From positions 13,518,316-13,582,315 of the forward strand of contig CM059568.1 in NCBI GenBank assembly GCA_030386875.1: 64,000 nt of DNA, given 5' to 3'. This DNA is from Morinoia aosen. Lineage: Eukaryota; Arthropoda; Malacostraca; Amphipoda; Talitridae. Shown here piece by piece: positions 57,300 to 64,000 of the stretch (within the stretch, counting starts at the first letter, position 1; each line of letters opens with the position of its first letter). The translations under genes and the position numbers were made by a program. A model generated the notes under the pieces. It was not told the DNA's origin. It ran no database searches and saw nothing but the letters and a program-made list of their open reading frames with translations.

Positions 57300-59600
57300 T
57301 TTTAATCAGTTTATTTAGAAGTATTCTTCGGCAATGCGGCACGTCGCAGTTCTCCTAGTAAACGGGAACGAGAAACAAGAACAAACAACTTGCGAGCGCA
57401 AACGCACCAACACTATTGTAAGAGAAAAATATCACTAGAAAAATGATCCACTAATGAACTAGGTTTATCTAAAATTGAAAGGATGACAGCAGATTATACA
57501 CTGGATTTCAAACATTAACTTTTACCGAGAAACGGAACGAAGGATTAAACTTTAATTTTCCTTGCTCTAACCAGTGGGTGGGAACACCGGTGGAAATTAA
57601 TTTTGATGAGTACGAAGACGATGATGATGAAGATGACAATTGAAAATAGTCATTTCAAACGAAGTCACTGCTGCTTTCACTCTGAAAGTTTAGCTAAAAT
57701 TTTATTCTTACATACATGAGTGCTTGTTCATGATATCGAGAACACTTAGTTTAAGACTGGCACTTGTACATGTATTAAATTGGCTTTTGTTTTGTTTCAC
57801 ATATTATGTTTTGCATTCTTATGAGCTGTTGTTTTAGTGAGTTGAACTGTATTTTTGATTTGCACATGTATTGCACAAAATGTCGTTTGAATTTGCACAC
57901 CATTTTCAATTTTCTCTTAATAGGGAATTCATTTCTTAATTGTGAATTTTGCATTAATTTTTTGGTTTTCGTATTCCGTACCTCAGTATATCACTAGACT
58001 TGAGAGTTACTCGAACATAAATGAATCTTGTGAAGTTTCTCAAAAAGTATTTCAACATCTAACCTGAAATGACAAGCAATATTCGGTTAGGCAAAGATTT
58101 TCTTGCATTTTCTACAGTTTAATTTGAAAAGTTTGATTGCATTGGGAGACCAGCGAGAATTTTTTAGCAGAAACAGTGCGTGAACCGCGATTGGGAAATT
58201 CCATGTTTCAAGTAGGAAAGAAGAATAATTTTCAGGTTGAATTTTTTATTGACCACTTGTAGATTTGCAATAATTTTGGTTCCATTCTAACGAAATTAGG
58301 AAAATGAGATGATATTTACTAGAGCAAAAATAGATCTCACTCGTTGACATGAGTTGAAGTATGGCATTGCAAAACTTGATTTTGCAGCAAACAGAAAAAC
58401 TAGTCAAGAATATTTTCGACTTCAGTATAACTCATCGATAATTTATTTACAGTTAATTCAAATATTTGTTATTACGCTTATATATTTATTTATTGTGGAA
58501 CACGATTTCCGCTATTGTTTAATAAATTCCATGAAAACTGTCGTGTTTTTATTTTCATTCTCACATGGTATTTTTTCAGACGACATGGTTTTTGATACCT
58601 AATTCAGAAAACATGATGCATCTATTTGACATCCTTTAGTCTTACTTAGCCAATATGAATAGTAGAATTTTAAAGCAAGGTAATGGAGATCGGATATTGA
58701 ATTTTTGCATCAAAGTCTTCATAGGATCTGAGAGGTACAACCAAGCCTTGGCATACATTTTGCTGCGTTGTACGACAAATGTGAAGGTAGATCAAGTTTA
58801 GCATGAGACATTGACATCATAGGTAATATGTTGAAATTCTATCTGGTATATTTTCAATACTTTCTGACTGTGGTTTATTCATTTCCGTATTATCATAGAA
58901 AAAGGGAAGTCGTAATACACCACCATATATTGAATGAATAAATCAAACATTTCTTCTTGCACTCATTCGTGTTAAAACCATAATCTAGATTGAGAATATA
59001 TGTTATAGTAACATTTCTTATATTATTTACGTACAGGAATAAGCGTGTTTTCTGAACATTTTCTTTCATGCCCACCTTATACTCATTAGTTTGTTACGCT
59101 ATTACACTCGTTTAATAAAAAACTTCAAAACCCTTATCAAGCTCTTCCAAACCAACGCAACAAATACCCTTATTTTGTCTCATCATGCAGTATCTCGTGA
59201 GCACATGAGCGGATGAGGCGCTTATGATGACGAAAAGTGTCCCATCAACTCCTCATGTGACCAGATTATTCGAAGTGCATCCGGCCGATGGTGCTCGTCC
59301 ACACGTCGCCGCCCTGTGCGTCGCCAATTGTCCTGAACCACTACTTGCATTCTATAATGAACACTTTGGAACAACCTTTTGATCAAAATATGGTTAGGAT
59401 CATGGTCTGGAAACCATTCGATGTTCTTGTTCAAAAAATAAGGGTGTACCGACAATTTCTTATTTTTCTGAAGTTGCAGGTTCTTTGAACTCTGAAAATT
59501 TAACCGAAATTTCTGAGAACGGCAAAGTGGTGGCACGGTACTTAGAGCAGCTATCAGAAACACACAAACTTATAATATTTAGCGTCAATCTTTCTAGTCA
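57300..59600. other. Intergenic, nothing firmly assigned
   Basis: A minus-strand open stretch at 59222-59563 (113 codons, with NWRRTGRRRVDEHHRPD) stands out slightly in base composition but has no recognised motif. Confidence 0.45.
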
Positions 59601-59623
59601 ACGTACCGGATACTAGTAGTACA

Positions 59624-59631
59624 TATATAAA
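59624..59631 (+). promoter_or_regulatory. TATA box of the plus-strand secreted-protein gene
   Basis: TATATAAA lies about 30 bases before an initiator-like TTCAGAT (59656-59662), leaving a 5' leader of about 160 nt before the ATG at 59822. Confidence 0.65.
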
Positions 59632-59821
59632 GCATCCAAACTGAACGATAACGCGTTCAGATGACGCTTGTCCGCTTGTCAGTTAACTCATCACAGTACT
59701 CTCGTGATCTTGCGAGAGTGCCTTATTCTCCCACTAAAACCCTCAGTTCACGCCAACGTGAACTTTTTCTCCTTCAAGTCTTTATATTGAATTAGTGAAG
59801 TTAAGGAACGTTAGCGTAGCA

Positions 59822-62800
59822 ATGCAAGCTGTAAGTCTTCGACTCTGTCTCCTCATTGCAGTGGTGGCAGCCCCCATCGCAGGTACAGTATCTAAAATTA
59901 ATTATTTTTGTTGACTAGGAAGCTTTGCGTTTAATTCATAATTGAAATTAGCAGGATTCTTGTTGAAGAGGCAGCAAAAGATACCATAAGTATTTTATTA
60001 TAGCAGTATTTATATATATATTGCAATTATTTATCTGGCTACAGATTAATTACTTGATGTAAAAAGAAGGAGCTTCAAAATTTCAATATAATCAAATTTC
60101 GATTTATTTCATAAAATTATAAATGAATTTCATAACTTCTCAACCCTACGAAATTGTTTGCTATTCACGATTTGATGGACAAAAAGAATTGCTGATCATA
60201 TTTACTAAAATACTTTTAACCTATAAAGTTCTTTACCACTGTCAATCCATAAAAAGTTTTGTTATAACACTAACATCATCTTCAAGCTGAAAACATGCAG
60301 AAAAAATTGACAGTCACGCAGCATGAAAAATGTATACACAGTCATATACATCATGCTGTATTCAGTCACATACATTATGCTGTATACAGTCACATACATT
60401 ATGCTGTATACAGTCACATGCATCATGCGGTATACAGTCACATGCATCATGTTGTATACAGTCACATACATCATGCTGCATACAGTCACATACATCATGC
60501 TGTATACAGTCACATGCATCATGCGGTATACAGTCACATGCATCATGTTGTATACAGTCACATACATCATGCTGTATACAGTAACATACATCATGCTGTA
60601 TACAGTCACATACATCATACTGCATACAGTCACATACACCATGCTGTATACAGTCACATACATCATGCTGTACACAGTCACATACATAATGCTGTATACA
60701 GTCACATACATCATGCTGTATACAGTCACATACGTCATGCTGTATACAGTCACATACATCATACTGCATACAGTCACATACATCATGCTGCATACAGTCA
60801 CATACATCATGCTGCATACAGTCACATACATCATGCTGCATACATACAGTCACATACGTCATGCTGCATACAGTCACATACGTCATGCTGTATATAGTCA
60901 CATACATCATACTGCATACAGTCACATACATCATGCTGTATACGGTCCCATACATCATGCTGCTTACAGTCTCATACAACATGCTGCATACAGTCACATA
61001 CATCATGCTGTATACAGTCACATACATCATGCTGTATACAGTCACATACATAATGCTGCATACAGTCACATACATCATGCTGTACACAGTCACATACATA
61101 ATGCTGTATACAGTCACATACATCATGCTGTATACAGTCACATACATCATGCTGTATACAGTCACATACATCATGCTGTATACAGTCACATACATCACAA
61201 AAATGCATAGTCAAAGCTTAAAGTAAATCAGACACAATAAAAGTACAGAATTTTTTTTCGAGAAGATTATGTAGAAGTAATTTCTTATTAGTTCTATCCA
61301 GTGATCACACTCTGTGATTCAAGTTCCAGGAAAGTTTCAGATGACCCCCCCGACGACACGAAGAAACATATACGTGCGAGAAATTTCTGAAAATACAGCT
61401 AAAGAATATTTAAAAAACGACAAAATACTTATGTACCGGAGCCTATATCATGTGAGAAGTTTAAAACTTAAGTCTATGTTGATGCATATATTGCAAAAAC
61501 TTGGCAATAAATCCCAAGTGGAATTTATTGCGATAGTTTGACACTTGGCTGAACCTCAACCAGCAAAAGGTCGTTCAAAATCACCAATAAAAGAATAAAC
61601 AGCAAACAAAGTACGGCTTAGTATGTTCATTGGTTTAATTAATAATTAATCAGAATTAAATGATATATTCAGAAAAAACTCATACTTATTGCTGCCTTTT
61701 TCTCAATAGGTCCACTCAAACTCGAAGCCTTGATATAGCGAGATATTGAGTTAGATGCCACTTCCTAAGATATATCTTTCAGATCATACTTTGAATTAAA
61801 GGGCAATAAACAAATTTCAAAAACGAAATGGTGAATACAAATTATGAACTCTGAGGATTTTCAACTATTCAACGGAGCTTTTTGTGTTGGTCTAGTGTCC
61901 TACAATGAACCCTGTTTCTAACTAACGCAATCTTCGGAGGTATTCATGCAGGGACTTCAAGATTGGGTACATGATAGGAGAGCTGAATTTTTAGAGCATT
62001 TCGATCTTGTGGCCGACCAGCGAAGCGGTGAATGGTTTTGTAGACATGGTAAATCGTAATCTCAGTTTTAAAACCTCTATTTTTAGCATTAGAAATAAAT
62101 TAATCTGTTTTAAATTGTTTTATGGTTTTATAAAAATTAAATTCGCGAATAAAAGCTTAGGAATTTGTTGAAAAACAACGGTCATCTCTGTCTCTCCTAA
62201 TGCGTAATGAGAAATTTGCGGCCGCATAAAATATCCACGAAGATAAAATGTGAACATTATTTTCGACGTTCTGAAAGGCAGTTAACGAATGAGACAACAA
62301 TACCGTCATCGCTTCAAATTTAGAGCCATTAGAAATTATAGATTCTCCAGTAACCCGAATATTGATCTTTGTGTGCTATTTTTGTGTGCAACGCATCACA
62401 CACGATCACATTTAATGGTATTGCTAAGGTGGGCGATGTACTGGGCAACTTCGGCTGTCACCACTGCGGGCTTGTACTCATTCATTTTGCGGTGACTCCG
62501 CAGAGATATAGTACACTGACCGCAACGCTCATGGCACACGATTGTTATGATCTTAATACGTCATGACTCTAAATAAAACAATTAGAATAAGTACGAGCAA
62601 GTCGGTCGCGATATCATTGGATGTCACCGCCCAGTCAGTTCTTGAGTTATGCGACTACATCTTACGAGAATACCTATTTATTCAACTTATAAGGAAAAAA
62701 GAAATCGCAACTGACATTGAGAGTCTCAGTTACTCAACTGACACGATGCGTCATTCAAATTATGAGTAATCCTTATTGATTAAGCTAAAACATAAAAAAG

Positions 62801-63454
62801 TTTGCATAACCTCGAGGATAGGCCGTATATTGAGGACATGTTAGGCGCAACTATCGACTCTGACTCACGAGACTTAACCCTAACTGAGCAGCTCAGTCGC
62901 CCTGGGGAGGGCTGACGTCCGATGATCTCCAGTCGCTTTATATTGAAGGGCTGAAGAGAGTTCTCACGTGGGATCCGAATGAAACCTTGCGTGTGAGAGA
63001 AGAGTGTCGACAGTTTGAGGAGCTTGCCAAGGAAACGCAGGCGAATGTTAGTCAGTGTAAGTGGCAATGGAAGAATGATTTTCCACGCCCGACTCCGCTG
63101 CTGTTCAGCCCCACTCGGCAGGAGTCCGTTCTGCCTGTCAAGGAAGGGAGCTCGAGAGTTGTCACGTAAGTCACACTTTCGTTTTTTTTTAACTGCCCTC
63201 CATTTTTCGGGGTAAGACGCATGGATTTATTTCTTTGCTACTCTAAAATACTGGAATAGTGAACTTATGCTGTGAAGGTTTTCATTAAAATTAGCGAGTT
63301 TTTGTTTCTTCAAGGTAACACTTTGCTAAAATCATACCTTTGCACGTCTTCTCTAATACCACGTTATATTTTGCATTTTTTAAGGAATGTGCACAATGAT
63401 GTAAGCCGTATAGAAGTCAAAATGTGTAAAAATGTAATTGTTTTAGAAAACTGA
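59822..63454 (+). CDS. Secreted glycoprotein candidate (134 aa model), function unknown
   Basis: Exons 59822-59882, 62892-63165 and 63385-63454 give 405 nt in one frame. The first exon is a signal peptide (MQAVSLRLCLLIAVVAAPIA) ending in phase 1 at AG|GTACAG. The second opens after CTGAGCAG in matching phase, with AQSPWGGLTSDDLQSLYIEG, two N-glycosylation sequons (NET, NVS) and two cysteines. The donor AC|GTAAGT at 63166 was chosen because the alternative donor at 63057 leads to an immediate stop. The last exon is short and ends in TGA. Intron 1 (3.0 kb) contains the 24-bp satellite. Exon 2 looks helical and polar. Exons 1 and 2 are well supported by phase; exon 3 is less sure. Confidence 0.55.
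60330..61200. repeat. 24-bp tandem satellite, about 36 copies, inside intron 1
   Basis: Unit CATCATGCTGTATACAGTCA plus CATA. It includes the palindrome TGTATACA. Because the unit is a multiple of three, several frames on both strands stay open for hundreds of codons (His-rich one way, Met/Tyr/Val-rich the other). One unit near 60833-60860 is 28 bp and shifts the frame, which argues against selection for coding. Confidence 0.95.
61210..62880. other. Remainder of intron 1, nothing assigned
   Basis: Only short open stretches were seen (for example 62289-62566 plus), without splice or motif support. Confidence 0.45.
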
Positions 63455-63603
63455 GTTTAGCCGAATTAAAAACGCTGTAGCTTTCAAACTATTACTGCGA
63501 GAAGGCTGAAACAGGTTTCATTGAAAAGAAGAAGTTTTATTTTTTTTGTTTTCTATTGAACTTTTGAACTGACCACTACCAGAGTCATTGTATCAACGCT
63601 AAC

Positions 63604-63609
63604 AATAAA
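63604..63609 (+). terminator. AATAAA poly(A) signal of the plus-strand secreted-protein gene
   Basis: AATAAA lies 150 bases after the TGA of exon 3. The remaining sequence to 64000 shows nothing else. Confidence 0.5.
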
Positions 63610-64000
63610 ACGTGATCAAAATTTTGCAAAGTGTGGACACCGATGGACGCTGTGACATTCTCGAATCTCATTTTTTTTAAATTAGGCGACGCTAGATGGG
63701 CCTGTATGAAATATTTTTTCGTCTGCAAAATTCCAGAGAAGGAATTCTAAATGATACAAATCGAGTGATTTTACAAGATAACGAAAATTCGACCTGTGTG
63801 AAGTTAGCCGTTAAGGCTATCGAGCCTTCAACGAGTTCAGGGTTTCACGCTTAGTGTGAGCTGTAGCTCCATCTTGTAGAAATCATTCATCAGCATGCTC
63901 GTTATTACACAAAAATTTTGGCATCATTTCCGAACATATTCGAGAAGTTATCACGTCCATCCATATAGAATATTTTAGCAAATTTTGTTATTCGTCTGTC

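Noticed and set aside
59222..59563. 113-codon minus-strand frame
   Set aside because: No recognised motif, splice context or copy. Kept only as a remark in the intergenic entry.
60262..61226. Long open frames on both strands (190-295 codons, His-rich or Met/Tyr-rich repeats)
   Set aside because: They are a by-product of a 24-bp satellite whose unit is a multiple of three. A 28-bp unit breaks frame, and there are no start or splice signals.

Overview
The window reads as AT-rich arthropod-like nuclear DNA. The reasons are spliced genes with GT/AG introns and TATA-type promoters, a BEL/Pao LTR element, Tc1/mariner remnants, Jockey/CR1-type LINE pieces, a PIF/Harbinger-like element, satellites and nested segmental duplications. 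No bacterial-style operon, RNA gene or CRISPR array was seen. Species cannot be fixed from sequence alone. Tandemly duplicated small secreted proteins would suit salivary, venom or glandular genes of an arthropod, but that is inference.

The main biological content is a family of secreted proteins on the minus strand at three loci (2290-5360, 22139-24517, 35895-39321). All three start the same way: a tiny exon ending ATGAAG, then a 39-nt exon carrying the signal peptide. Two copies (EFCR1, EFCR2) encode a pair of EF-hand loops. In EFCR2 these are followed by a ten-cysteine module. The third locus (CRD3) has no EF-hands but carries tandem copies of a module with almost the same cysteine spacing. 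EFCR1 has a frameshift that removes the cysteine module, and CRD3 ends in a decayed extra repeat. A fourth, unrelated secreted-protein gene (59822-63454, plus strand) has a 24-bp satellite inside its first intron.

Layout: 1-6020 is duplication I copy 1 (mariner remnant plus EFCR1). 6440-9850 and 11960-15795 are units A and B of duplication II, with accessory blocks, a candidate Cys-rich peptide exon at 10589-10770 and a LINE insertion at 15796-16691. 17290-22100 is mostly intergenic with a decayed mariner. 22139-24640 is CRD3. 24640-33900 is gene-poor, with foldback and inverted repeats, a Helentron-like stretch and minisatellites. 33910-39960 is duplication I copy 2 (mariner remnant plus EFCR2). 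42370-44240 is unit C. 44640-45470 is a 38-bp satellite. 45598-46950 is a Harbinger-like element. 47319-53187 is the BEL/Pao element. 53193-55640 is a reordered set of the same repeat blocks. 55650-57290 is a decayed LINE. 59600-63610 is the plus-strand secreted-protein gene.

All gene models were built by eye from splice signals, frame continuity and comparison of duplicated copies inside the window. No transcript or database support was available.
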